9,897 bases of DNA from an uncultured Oscillospiraceae bacterium (GCA_900550315.1 URRK01000054.1:1-9897); one strand, 5' to 3'; positions 1 to 6,767 are shown, numbered from the stretch's first letter. The notes: generated by a model from the letters alone, not told the origin. Program-made: numbers and translations.

Positions 1-586
1 CCTTTACCTCGCTAAAATCTACCGTGTAGCGCTGCTTGGTAAGCTGGGCGGCGGTTGGCTGAACCGGTTGGGCGGTTTCTTCGCCGTTTAAAATTTTAAC
101 CAGCTGCTGCACGCTTTGCACACCAAAAACATTCAGCCCGGTAACTACCGCGCCTTCGGCGGCGTTTTGTAAAGGCACAAACAAATTTTTAATGCCGTGC
201 TCACGCGCCAAAAGAGCCATGCAAAGCACGCCGTTTACCGGCCGCAGCTCCCCGTCTAACGAAAGCTCGCCAATAAACGCGCAGTTATTGGTGCTTTGGC
301 GCAGCTGCCCGGTTGCCGCCATTAGGGCAATAAAAATGGGAACATCGTACAGTGTGCCCTCTTTTTTGCGGTCGGCCGGGGCTAAATTTACCGTAATTTT
401 GCCCGAGGGAAAGTAGTACCCGCTGTTGCGCATGGCCGACTGTACCCGGTTTTTGGATTCCCGAACAGCCAGGTCCGGCAGGCCTACAACATCAAAGCTG
501 AAAACGCCGTCGGAAACATCGGCTTCTACCTCTACCATGTAGGCGTCCATGCCAAAAAGGCCAATGCTGTTTTTTCTTGTAAAAAT
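1..586 (-). CDS. comM: ComM/YifB-family Mg-chelatase-like AAA+ ATPase, N-terminal part (runs off the left edge)
   Basis: The reverse strand reads about 195 residues with the N-terminal domain of the ComM/YifB family: GMDAYMVEVEADVS, FDVVGLPDLAVRESKNR, then GKITVNLAPADRKKEG and LYDVPIFIALMAATGQLR. The last visible residues, VDFSEVK, are the linker before the Walker A loop, so the AAA+ core of this usually ~500-residue protein lies outside the window. ComM is a helicase-type ATPase that helps integrate single-stranded DNA during natural transformation; in Firmicutes the role is less well studied. The start is odd. Family-like sequence continues upstream of the first ATG (550) as FTRKNSIGLFG, but that frame has no ATG, GTG or TTG before its stop. 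The position where relatives begin is an ATT (586-584), preceded by a G-rich run at 598-592. I use 586; the conservative start is 550. Identity is certain, start is not. Confidence 0.88.
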   Translation of the reverse strand, partial: MFTRKNSIGLFGMDAYMVEVEADVSDGVFSFDVVGLPDLAVRESKNRVQSAMRNSGYYFPSGKITVNLAPADRKKEGTLYDVPIFIALMAATGQLRQSTNNCAFIGELSLDGELRPVNGVLCMALLAREHGIKNLFVPLQNAAEGAVVTGLNVFGVQSVQQLVKILNGEETAQPVQPTAAQLTKQRYTVDFSEVK

Positions 587-917
587 AAAAATCCCCCCAT
601 TTTGTGGCTAAAAAGGTAAAATGGTTTGTTAGGCGCCGCCCTGCGGGGCGTAAGCGCAGCGCCGCAGGAAAGAAAGGAACAAACAAAGCCGTGCGGTGTT
701 TGCCCTTGCCGGCCTAACCTTAGCGTGCAGCCAAACCCGCCAAAAAGGGCAAGGCAACGGTTTTTGCCGGTTGCTTTTTTAAAGCCTTTTGCTTGTTGTT
801 TTTGCAAGGCTTTTTGCCGCAGGCTTTGTAAGCGGCCGGCCTTGCGGCACCCGCTGTGCAAAACCGCCCGCAAGCTTTTAAAGCTGCAACTTTTGGGTAA
901 AAGGCGTTGGCAAGCTT
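587..917. other. Gene-free spacer between alr and comM
   Basis: About 330 nt lie between the alr stop and the comM start, both on the minus strand. Open frames cross it, but their translations are Lys/Gln/Arg/Cys-rich without family resemblance, so I call no gene. It holds short inverted repeats (CTTGCGG at 841-847 with CCGCAAG at 868-874; AGCTTT/AAAGCT at 873-885; CGCCC/GGGCG near 638-651), none followed by a clear U tract. No good promoter for comM was found. Confidence 0.6.
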
Positions 918-2084
918 TTAGTAAGATTCGTACCGAACGGTATCTACCACCTTGCCGTTTTGCAGCACCAGGCGCGGCACCCGGTGGGAAACGGCGCAAA
1001 GCAGCTCGTAGTTAATGGTTTGCAGCAGGGCTGCCGGCTGCTCTACCGGCAAATGCTCGCCAAACAGCTCAACGGCGTCGCCGGGTTTGGCGGCCGGGCA
1101 GTGGGTAATGTCTATCATAGCCTGGTCCATGCAAATGCGGCCCAGCAGCGGGCACAAAACCCCGTGCAGCCAAACGCTGCCCTTGCCCGAAAGCCCCCGC
1201 ATGTACCCGTCGGCATAGCCGGCGGCAATGGTGGCAACCTTTATAGGCTCTTTGGCGGTAAAGGTTCGGCCGTAGCTTAGGCTTTCGCCGGGCTGCACCG
1301 TTTTAATTTGCGAAATAACCGTTTTAAACGAGAACACCGGTTTTAAGGTAACCGGCAGCTGCAGCCCGTTTGAGGGGGTGCAGCCGTACATAATAATGCC
1401 GGCGCGGTAAAGGCTGGTTTTAAAATCCTTTTGCAGCAGCGTTGCGGCCGAATTGGAGCAGTGCAGGCAAAGCTGCCGCCCCGGCAAAAGGGCCTTTAAG
1501 CTTTCGCAGGCCGCTGTAAAGCGCCGGTACTGCCCGGCGGTAAAGGCGCCGGTGCAATCGCCGTCGGTGTCGGCCGCGGCAAAGTGGGTAAAGGCGCCGG
1601 TAACCTGCAGACCGGGGGTGCTTACAATTTCTTTGGCCGCTTTTGCAAGTTCCGCCGGCTGCCAATGCTCGCGGCAATTTAGGCCCAACCGGCCCATGCC
1701 GGTATCTAACTTAATGTGGCAGCAAAGGGTTTTGCCGGCAGGCAGCTGTTCGGCAAGGCCCCTGGCGTAGCTTGGGCTAAAAACGGCTACGGTAACGCCG
1801 TTTTCGCTAAGCTCGGCCGCCGCGGCCGGGTCTACCCGGCCCAGCACCAAAACGGTGCCCGTAACGCCGTGGCGGCGCAGGTCTAACGCCTCGTACTCGT
1901 TAGAAACGGCAAAATGCTGCACGCCAAGCCGCTGCAAAAACGGCACCACGGCCCGGCAGGTGTGCCCGTAAGCGTTGGCCTTTACTACCGCCATTATTTT
2001 TTGCACGGGTGCAAATTTTGCAATTTGGTTTAGGTTGTATTCTAAATGGTTTAGGTTAATTTCCGCCCAGGAATGTTGGTACAT
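918..2084 (-). CDS. alr: Alanine racemase (PLP-dependent)
   Basis: A 388-residue protein of normal family length. It interconverts L- and D-alanine in the cytoplasm and supplies D-Ala for peptidoglycan. The N-terminal TIM barrel has the PLP motif AVVKANAYGH with Lys35 as the Schiff-base lysine; HIKLDTGMGRLG (~123-134), CSNSAATL (~209-216) and YRAGIIMYG (~226-234) follow. The C-terminal beta domain supplies the second catalytic residue, Tyr271, in SLSYGRTF, and GRICMDQAMIDI (~315-326), the substrate-binding Met-Asp loop. The start is the ATG at 2084, where the family begins; AAGGGG lies 7 nt upstream. A near-consensus promoter and an attenuator-like hairpin precede it. It diverges from glyS and is followed by a 331-nt gap before comM, so it may be transcribed alone. 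All key residues are present. Confidence 0.97.
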   Translation of the reverse strand: MYQHSWAEINLNHLEYNLNQIAKFAPVQKIMAVVKANAYGHTCRAVVPFLQRLGVQHFAVSNEYEALDLRRHGVTGTVLVLGRVDPAAAAELSENGVTVAVFSPSYARGLAEQLPAGKTLCCHIKLDTGMGRLGLNCREHWQPAELAKAAKEIVSTPGLQVTGAFTHFAAADTDGDCTGAFTAGQYRRFTAACESLKALLPGRQLCLHCSNSAATLLQKDFKTSLYRAGIIMYGCTPSNGLQLPVTLKPVFSFKTVISQIKTVQPGESLSYGRTFTAKEPIKVATIAAGYADGYMRGLSGKGSVWLHGVLCPLLGRICMDQAMIDITHCPAAKPGDAVELFGEHLPVEQPAALLQTINYELLCAVSHRVPRLVLQNGKVVDTVRYESY

Positions 2085-2104
2085 AAAATTGCCCCTTAAT
2101 TTTT

Positions 2105-2160
2105 AAAAACGCCCGCCGCCGCAAAGCCGGTAAAATGCCGGCGGCAAAAACGGCAGGCGC
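2105..2160 (-). terminator. Intrinsic-terminator-like hairpin in the alr leader (candidate attenuator)
   Basis: Read on the minus strand, 2159-2151 pairs with 2118-2110 (nine pairs, one G-U). Inside this, 2142-2138 pairs with 2130-2126. The lower stem runs straight into TTTTT (2109-2105). The T run ends only 7 nt before the AAGGGG ribosome site of alr. With the promoter at 2253-2225 and no full-size gene between, the hairpin sits in the alr leader itself. On the plus strand it is not followed by a clean T run, so its polarity matches alr. Conditional termination is inferred, not shown. Confidence 0.6.
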
Positions 2161-2161
2161 T

Positions 2162-2212
2162 TTACAATTTTGTTATTTTAATTGGTGTTGAAAAAAGTTT
2201 TTTAAAAGCCAT
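2162..2212 (-). CDS. Possible 16-codon leader peptide upstream of alr
   Basis: Between the predicted transcription start (~2219) and the leader hairpin there is an ATG frame that reads MAFKKLFSTPIKITKL and stops with TAA two nucleotides before the hairpin. The placement resembles leader peptides of attenuation systems. Against it: the frame is short and AT-rich, its codons (AAA, ATA, ACA, TCA) differ from neighbouring genes, the ribosome site would be only AAAAGG at the extreme 5' end of the message, and there is no run of a regulatory amino acid (a single Ala codon). It may be chance. Confidence 0.2.
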   Translation of the reverse strand: MAFKKLFSTPIKITKL

Positions 2213-2224
2213 GCGGCCTTTTAC

Positions 2225-2253
2225 ATTATACATCAGCTATAAAAGCCAGTCAA
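2225..2253 (-). promoter_or_regulatory. Sigma-A promoter of alr
   Basis: On the minus strand TTGACT (2253-2248) is followed by exactly 17 nt and a perfect TATAAT (2230-2225). Transcription should start near 2219, giving a ~134-nt alr leader. It is back to back with the glyS promoter; the two -35 boxes are 44 nt apart across A+T-rich DNA. Confidence 0.8.
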
Positions 2254-2297
2254 GAAATTATTAAAACTATTCATAATGTCAAATTCAAAATTTTTCA

Positions 2298-2326
2298 TTG
2301 ACATTTGGTAAAATTTTAGATAGTAT
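2298..2326 (+). promoter_or_regulatory. Sigma-A promoter of glyS
   Basis: A perfect TTGACA (2298-2303), a 17-nt spacer and TAGTAT (2321-2326) form a near-consensus vegetative promoter. The start site should fall near 2333, leaving a ~128-nt untranslated leader before glyS. Confidence 0.8.
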
Positions 2327-2349
2327 TATATATAGGTGTATATAGGGGA

Positions 2350-2443
2350 GTTTGGCCTGTGCCGGCTCGCCGCGGGTCAAGCCCCGCAGGCCTTATCCAA
2401 ACATTTAAAAACATTTAGGCTGTTTGGCACTGCTGCCGGCAGC
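2350..2443 (+). promoter_or_regulatory. Structured leader of glyS with competing helices
   Basis: GTTTGG (2350-2355) can pair with CCAAAC (2397-2402), helped by CCTG/CAGG and an inner GCGGG/CCCGC hairpin (2372-2376/2383-2387). The same CCAAAC plus the following A can instead pair with TGTTTGG at 2421-2427, seven pairs, so the two helices exclude each other. GCTGCCGGCAGC (2432-2443) is a self-complementary block just before the ribosome site AGGAGG (2448-2453). There is no T-box consensus (AGGGTGGNACCGCG) and no terminator U tract. Any regulatory role is inferred from pairing only. Confidence 0.35.
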
Positions 2444-2460
2444 GTTTAGGAGGAAATAAA

Positions 2461-3852
2461 ATGGATAATACCAAAAAATCCATGGATACCATTGTAAACC
2501 TGGCCAAAAGCCGCGGGTTTGTTTACCCGGGCAGCGAAATTTACGGCGGCCTGGCCAACTCCTGGGACTACGGCCCCCTTGGCGTAGAGTTAAAAAACAA
2601 CATTAAAAAAGCCTGGTGGAAAAAATTTGTGCAGGAATGCCCCTACAACGTTGGGCTGGATAGCGCTATTTTAATGAACCCCGAAACCTGGGTGGCCTCG
2701 GGCCATTTAAGCGGATTTTCGGACCCGCTGATGGACTGCAAGCAGTGCAAGACCCGCCACCGCGCCGACAAATTAATTGAGGACTATGTTGCCGAAAACG
2801 GCCTTTCGGATAATCCGGCAGGCATGAGTGATTCCGAAATGATGGACTACATTCGCGCGCACCACATTACCTGCCCGGCCTGCGGCGGCGCCGAATTTAC
2901 CGATATTCGCAAGTTTAACCTAATGTTTAAAACCTTTCAGGGCGTTACGGAGGATAGCTCCTCTACCTTATATCTGCGCCCCGAAACCGCGCAGGGCATT
3001 TTTGTTAATTTTAAAAACATTCAGCGCACCACCCGTAAAAAAATCCCGTTCGGCGTGGGGCAAATTGGTAAATCCTTTCGCAACGAAATTACCCCCGGTA
3101 ACTTTATTTTCCGTATTCGGGAATTTGAGCAAATGGAGCTGGAATTTTTCTGCAAACCGGGCACCGATTTGGAATGGTTTGATTTTTGGCGCGGCTACTG
3201 CCGTAAATGGTTGCTGGATCTTGGCCTGAACGAGAATAATTTGCGTCTGCGCGACCATGATAAAGACGAGCTTTGCTTTTACTCGAAAGCCACCACCGAT
3301 TTTGAATTTATGTTCCCGTTTGGGTGGGGCGAGCTGTGGGGCGTTGCCGACCGTACCGATTACGACCTTTCGCAGCATGCGGAGCATTCCGGCGAGCCCA
3401 TGGAGTACTTTGACCCGGAAACCAACGAAAAGTACACCCCGTATGTAATTGAGCCCTCCTTAGGGGCAGACCGTGTAACCTTAGCCTTTTTGTGCGACGC
3501 TTACGACGAGGAGACCGACGAAAAGGGCGACACCCGCGTAGTGCTGCGCCTGCACCCGGCACTGGCCCCCTTTAAGGCCGCCGTGCTGCCGCTTTCTAAA
3601 AAATTAAGCGAGCAGGCCACCGCCATTTTTAACGACCTTAGCAAAGATTTTATGGTAGATTATGACGACGCCGGCTCTATTGGCAAGCGCTACCGCCGGG
3701 AGGATGAAATTGGCACCCCCATTTGCATTACCTACGATTTTGACTCGGTAGAGGACGGCTGCGTTACCGTGCGCGACCGCGACACCATGGAGCAAAAGCG
3801 CATTAAAATTGAAGAACTTAAAACCTACATTGCTGCAAAAATTGTTTTTTAA
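2461..3852 (+). CDS. glyS: Glycyl-tRNA synthetase, single-chain (alpha2) class II type
   Basis: A 463-residue protein that charges tRNA-Gly with glycine in the cytoplasm. It is the dimeric, eukaryote/archaea-like enzyme, not the bacterial GlyQ/GlyS tetramer. Visible features: the N-terminal class II start (GFVYPGSEIYGGLANSWDYG), a zinc-type insertion with Cys93/Cys96 and Cys138/Cys141, STLYLRPETAQGIFVNF, motif 2 from SFRNEITPGNF (~205) to FEQMELEFF, and motif 3 EPSLGADRVTLAFL (~331-344). The C-terminal anticodon-binding domain starts near LHPALAPFKAAVLPL and includes DDAGSIGKRYRREDEIGTP. AGGAGG lies 7 nt before the ATG. It has its own near-consensus promoter and a structured leader but no T-box, although T-boxes commonly control this gene in Firmicutes. 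Length and motifs are complete. Confidence 0.97.
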   Translation: MDNTKKSMDTIVNLAKSRGFVYPGSEIYGGLANSWDYGPLGVELKNNIKKAWWKKFVQECPYNVGLDSAILMNPETWVASGHLSGFSDPLMDCKQCKTRHRADKLIEDYVAENGLSDNPAGMSDSEMMDYIRAHHITCPACGGAEFTDIRKFNLMFKTFQGVTEDSSSTLYLRPETAQGIFVNFKNIQRTTRKKIPFGVGQIGKSFRNEITPGNFIFRIREFEQMELEFFCKPGTDLEWFDFWRGYCRKWLLDLGLNENNLRLRDHDKDELCFYSKATTDFEFMFPFGWGELWGVADRTDYDLSQHAEHSGEPMEYFDPETNEKYTPYVIEPSLGADRVTLAFLCDAYDEETDEKGDTRVVLRLHPALAPFKAAVLPLSKKLSEQATAIFNDLSKDFMVDYDDAGSIGKRYRREDEIGTPICITYDFDSVEDGCVTVRDRDTMEQKRIKIEELKTYIAAKIVF

Positions 3853-3860
3853 TCCGGGCA

Positions 3861-4031
3861 AGGCTTAGGCAAGTGTGCAGGTGTGTAATTCACCCTTCAT
3901 TCCTGCGCCATGGTTCACCTGAACGGCCCAATAAAAGCGCAGTGTTAGCCTACCCCACCGGCTTTTAAGCCGGTGGCTTGCAGCCCTAAAACCGGCTGCG
4001 GGCGGGGCGGCTGCCGCGCACTTTACTGCAC
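3861..4031 (+). other. Multi-hairpin spacer between glyS and the Na/Pi cotransporter
   Basis: No coding frame was recognised between glyS and the cotransporter (3853-4089). The strand can fold as a junction: AGGCT (3861-3865) with AGCCT (3947-3951) enclosing GGTG/CACC (3880-3883/3891-3894) and CTGCGC/GCGCAG (3903-3908/3937-3942). A perfect 10-bp hairpin (3955-3976) follows, then GC-rich repeats, then the terminator at 4032. I found no good promoter, so this may be the glyS 3' tail or the leader of the next gene. Confidence 0.35.
3955..3976. repeat. Perfect 10-bp inverted repeat
   Basis: CCACCGGCTT and AAGCCGGTGG are exactly complementary and separated by TT. No U tract follows, so it is not a standard terminator. 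Its shape is like the subterminal palindromes of IS200/IS605-type elements or REP-like sequences, but nothing else here supports an element. Confidence 0.6.
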
Positions 4032-4069
4032 AAGGGCGGGCTGACCAAAACCGTCGGCCCGCCCTTTTT
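4032..4069 (+). terminator. Strong intrinsic terminator before the Na/Pi cotransporter gene
   Basis: AAGGGCGGGC (4032-4041) pairs exactly with GCCCGCCCTT (4057-4066), extended inward by TGAC/GTCG (one T-G pair), and the stem is followed by TTTTT (4065-4069). It could end the glyS transcript. However, it stops only 8 nt before AGGAGG (4078-4083) of the next gene, a position typical of leader attenuators. Confidence 0.85.
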
Positions 4070-4089
4070 GCAAATTTAGGAGGAGCTTT

Positions 4090-5859
4090 ATGACATCAAC
4101 AACCGTTTTACTTATGCTGGCAGAGCTTTTGGGAGGCCTGGCGTTTTTTATGTTCGGCATGAATATTATGTCCGGCGGGCTGGAGACCATGGCCGGCGGC
4201 GCCCTGGAGCACACCCTAAAAAAGGTTACCAAAAGCCAGTTTTTAAGCTTTTTTTTAGGGGCCGGTATAACCATTGCCATACAGTCCTCCTCGGCCATGA
4301 CGGTAATGCTGGTGGGCCTGGTAAACTCGGGCATTGTAAATTTTTGCGATTCGTTCGGGGTAATTATGGGCTCCAACGTTGGCACCACCCTTACCGCCTG
4401 GTTGCTAAGCTTAACCGGAATTGAGGGTGGCAACTTTTTCTTGACCCTGTTAAAGCCCATGACCTTTGCCCCTATTTTGGCCTTTGTTGGCATTGTGCTT
4501 CGTATGTTTGCCAAAAGCCAAAAAAAGCACAATATTGGCTACATTTTAATTGGCTTTGCCATTTTAATGACGGGCATGGATTTTATGAGCAACTCTATGC
4601 AGACCGTGCAGGAAATGCCCGGTTTTCAAAGTATGCTAACGGCCTTTGGCAACAGCCCGCTGTTGGCGCTGCTGGTTTCAATGGTCTTTACCGGAATTAT
4701 ACAGTCCTCGGCTGCCACCATTGGTATTGTGCAGGCGCTGGCGCTTTCGGGCAGCATTTCTTACGAAATGGCCATTCCGCTGGTGTTGGGCGCTAACATT
4801 GGCACCTGCATTACGGCGCTTATTTCGGCCTTTGGCACCAGCAAGGCGGCCAAGCGCGTGGTTGCCATGCACATTTACGTTAATGTGATTGGCTCGGTTA
4901 TTTGCCTAATTTTGCTTTACATTGTGCGGGCCTTTAACCCCGGCCTTACCGGCAGCACTATTTCTATGTTAGGGGTTGCCGTGGTGCACACCTTGTTTAA
5001 TACCATTAACACCATTGTGCTGGTGCCGTTTCGCAAGTGGGTTATTCGGCTTTGCGAGGTTACCGTGCCCGATAAAAAGGGCGAGACCTCGCATACCGTT
5101 TTTTTGGACGAGCGTATTTTTTTAAACGCGCCGCTGGCCTGTGACGAATGTAAGCGCCTGACCGGCGAAATGGCCGAGCTGGTGCGGGATATGATGCTTT
5201 CGGCCATTGGTTTGTTTGAGCAGTACCACAGCAAAACGGCCGAGCAGATTAACGAGAACGAAAAACTGGTAGATAAATACGAAGACCGCTTGGGCACCTA
5301 TTTGGTGCGCATTGGGGGAAGTGACGCCACCGAGCAGATCTCCCACAAAATTGCCCGTATGCTGCACAGCATTGGCGATTTTGAGCGCATTGGCGACCAC
5401 GCTGTTAACCTTTGCAAGCTGGCGCAGGAGATGCACGAAAAGAGCGTTGCGTTTTCGGAAAACGCCCGAAACGAAATTAAGGTAATGACCGGTGCGCTAA
5501 TTGAAATTGTAAACCTTACGGTAGACGCCTTTGTGCACGACGACGCAGCCGAGGCGGCGCATGTAGAGCCGTTGGAGCAGGTAATTGACAAATTAAACGA
5601 CGAGCTGCATGCCCGCCACATTGACCGGCTGCAAAACGGCATTTGCACCATTGAGCTGGGCTTTATTCTTTCCGACATTTTAACCAACTACGAGCGCATT
5701 GCCGACCATTGCTCGAACTTAGCGGTTTACACCGTGCAGCTGAGCGGCAGCAAGTTAGATACGCACAAATATTTGCGCAAAGTAAAGTCCGAAAAAGCCG
5801 GCGCCTTTGTTGAGGATTACCGCCAATTTGAGCAAAAGTACGCACTGAGCGAGGAATAA
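4090..5859 (+). CDS. Na/Pi cotransporter family protein with C-terminal PhoU-like domain
   Basis: A 589-residue membrane protein of the NptA/PNaS (SLC34-like) family, expected to import phosphate with sodium. It shows the inverted-repeat signatures: FMFGMNIMSGGLE (~20-32), QSSSAMTVMLVGLVNSG (65-81) with GSNVGTTLTA (94-103), and in the second half GIIQSSAATIGIVQALALSG (202-221) with GANIGTCITA (234-243). Hydrophobic segments fill ~1-320. From ~345 a soluble helical region resembles PhoU, with the repeated motifs FERIGDHAVNL (431-441) and YERIADHCSNLA (534-545). Fusion to a PhoU-like tail is common in this family and suggests phosphate-responsive control of transport. AGGAGG lies 6 nt before the ATG. 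A terminator precedes it and trmO follows 5 nt after the stop. The family is clear; substrate is inferred. Confidence 0.93.
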   Translation: MTSTTVLLMLAELLGGLAFFMFGMNIMSGGLETMAGGALEHTLKKVTKSQFLSFFLGAGITIAIQSSSAMTVMLVGLVNSGIVNFCDSFGVIMGSNVGTTLTAWLLSLTGIEGGNFFLTLLKPMTFAPILAFVGIVLRMFAKSQKKHNIGYILIGFAILMTGMDFMSNSMQTVQEMPGFQSMLTAFGNSPLLALLVSMVFTGIIQSSAATIGIVQALALSGSISYEMAIPLVLGANIGTCITALISAFGTSKAAKRVVAMHIYVNVIGSVICLILLYIVRAFNPGLTGSTISMLGVAVVHTLFNTINTIVLVPFRKWVIRLCEVTVPDKKGETSHTVFLDERIFLNAPLACDECKRLTGEMAELVRDMMLSAIGLFEQYHSKTAEQINENEKLVDKYEDRLGTYLVRIGGSDATEQISHKIARMLHSIGDFERIGDHAVNLCKLAQEMHEKSVAFSENARNEIKVMTGALIEIVNLTVDAFVHDDAAEAAHVEPLEQVIDKLNDELHARHIDRLQNGICTIELGFILSDILTNYERIADHCSNLAVYTVQLSGSKLDTHKYLRKVKSEKAGAFVEDYRQFEQKYALSEE

Positions 5860-5864
5860 CACAG

Positions 5865-6560
5865 GTGGACAAGCTGTTATTAACCCCCATTGCGCACATT
5901 CAAACCGATTTTAATGAAAAATTTGGCATTCCACGCCAAAGCCGGCTGGTAGCCGGGCTAAAGGCCAAAATTGTTTTTGCGCCCGAGTACCGGCAGCCGC
6001 AGGCGCTGCGCGGGCTGGCAGATTTTTCGCACCTTTGGTTAATTTGGGGCTTTACCAAGGCGTTTGGGCACCCGTTTTCCCCAACCGTTCGCCCGCCGCG
6101 GCTGGGCGGGAACGAAAAAATGGGGGTGTTTGCTACGCGGTCGCCCTTTCGGCCCAACCCTATTGGGCTTTCCTGCGTGGAGTTGGAGAGTATTGAGCAA
6201 ACGCCAAACGGCCCGGTTTTAACGGTGCGCGGGGCCGATTTATTAAACGGTACCCCTATTTATGATATTAAACCCTACGTTCCTTACGCCGACAGTGTAC
6301 CAAACGCCCTGGCCGGGTTTACGGCGCAAAACAGCGCCTACACCCTGCAGGTAAACCTGCCGCCGCAGTTAAAGCAGGCGGTGCCGCCCGAAAAGCTGCA
6401 AGGCCTGCTGGGGGTGCTGGCGCAGGACCCCCGCCCCCCTTACCAGCAGGACCCCAACCGGGTTTACGGGTTAAGCTTTGCAAATTTAGAGGTGCATTTT
6501 AAGGTGCAAGGAACCGAGCTAACGGTAATTGATATTACTAAGAGCGGCAGAACAAAATAA
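5865..6560 (+). CDS. trmO: tRNA (t6A37-N6)-methyltransferase TrmO (TsaA/VirR-type)
   Basis: A 231-residue protein matching the TsaA/TrmO family, which uses SAM to methylate N6 of threonylcarbamoyl-A37 in some tRNAs that read ACN codons. The fold's markers are present: ADFSHLWLIWGF (~52-63), the signature GVFATRSPFRPNPIGLSCVE (~87-106) that forms the SAM pocket, and DLLNGTPIYDIKPYVPYAD (~125-143). A C-terminal region contains QDPRPPYQQDPNRVYG, typical of the longer TrmO proteins. The start is a GTG at 5865 with GAGG about 10 nt upstream inside the end of the cotransporter gene. With only 5 nt between the genes, translational coupling is likely, although the functions are unrelated. Confidence 0.94.
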   Translation: MDKLLLTPIAHIQTDFNEKFGIPRQSRLVAGLKAKIVFAPEYRQPQALRGLADFSHLWLIWGFTKAFGHPFSPTVRPPRLGGNEKMGVFATRSPFRPNPIGLSCVELESIEQTPNGPVLTVRGADLLNGTPIYDIKPYVPYADSVPNALAGFTAQNSAYTLQVNLPPQLKQAVPPEKLQGLLGVLAQDPRPPYQQDPNRVYGLSFANLEVHFKVQGTELTVIDITKSGRTK

Positions 6561-6567
6561 TTGCTTA

Positions 6568-6595
6568 TTTTGCCGCAATAAATTTTGCGGCAAAA
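6568..6595. terminator. Perfect 11-bp hairpin just after trmO
   Basis: TTTTGCCGCAA (6568-6578) is fully complementary to TTGCGGCAAAA (6585-6595) with a 6-nt loop, starting 8 nt after the trmO stop. It probably ends or protects the cotransporter-trmO transcript. The stem includes its own T/A tails but lacks a downstream U run, so classic intrinsic termination is uncertain. Confidence 0.5.
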
Positions 6596-6706
6596 CGGCC
6601 GGTTTTAACCGCCATTTTACAGCGCTTTGTTTTATGCTTTGGGTTCAGTCGCGGTATGCAGCGGCCAATTTTATAGCCTATAGCCCGTTTTAAAATAAAA
6701 AAATAA

Positions 6707-6766
6707 AATAACCCCGCCGGCAAAGGGGGCCACAAAGGCCCAAACCCTTTTGCCGGTGGGGTTATT
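6707..6766 (-). terminator. Long near-perfect hairpin with U-rich tail on the minus strand
   Basis: AATAACCCC (6707-6715) pairs with GGGGTTATT (6758-6766). The stem continues inward through 6716-6728 with 6745-6757, about 22 pairs with two G-T and no mismatch, capped by a GGCC-acaaa-GGCC loop. On the minus strand the stem is followed by TTATTTTTTTATTTT (from ~6706), a terminator-like tail; on the plus strand only TTATTGATT follows. It is therefore best read as ending minus-strand transcription, possibly in both directions. Confidence 0.65.
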
Positions 6767-6767
6767 G

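Noticed and set aside
632..650. Similar GC-rich word at 632-650 and 9101-9119 (GGCGCCGC, C or A, CTGCGG...)
   Set aside because: Short, self-complementary and GC-rich, so similarity is expected by chance; flanks do not match well enough to call a dispersed repeat.
532..999. Long minus-strand frame across the alr-comM spacer (and an opposite frame at 626-1015)
   Set aside because: It overlaps both alr and comM in wrong frames; the translation is a low-complexity Lys/Gln/Arg/Cys mix with no recognisable family and no ribosome site.
2333..2460. T-box leader for glyS
   Set aside because: No AGGGTGGNACCGCG-like T-box sequence and no downstream terminator/antiterminator pair; the leader is also short for a T-box.
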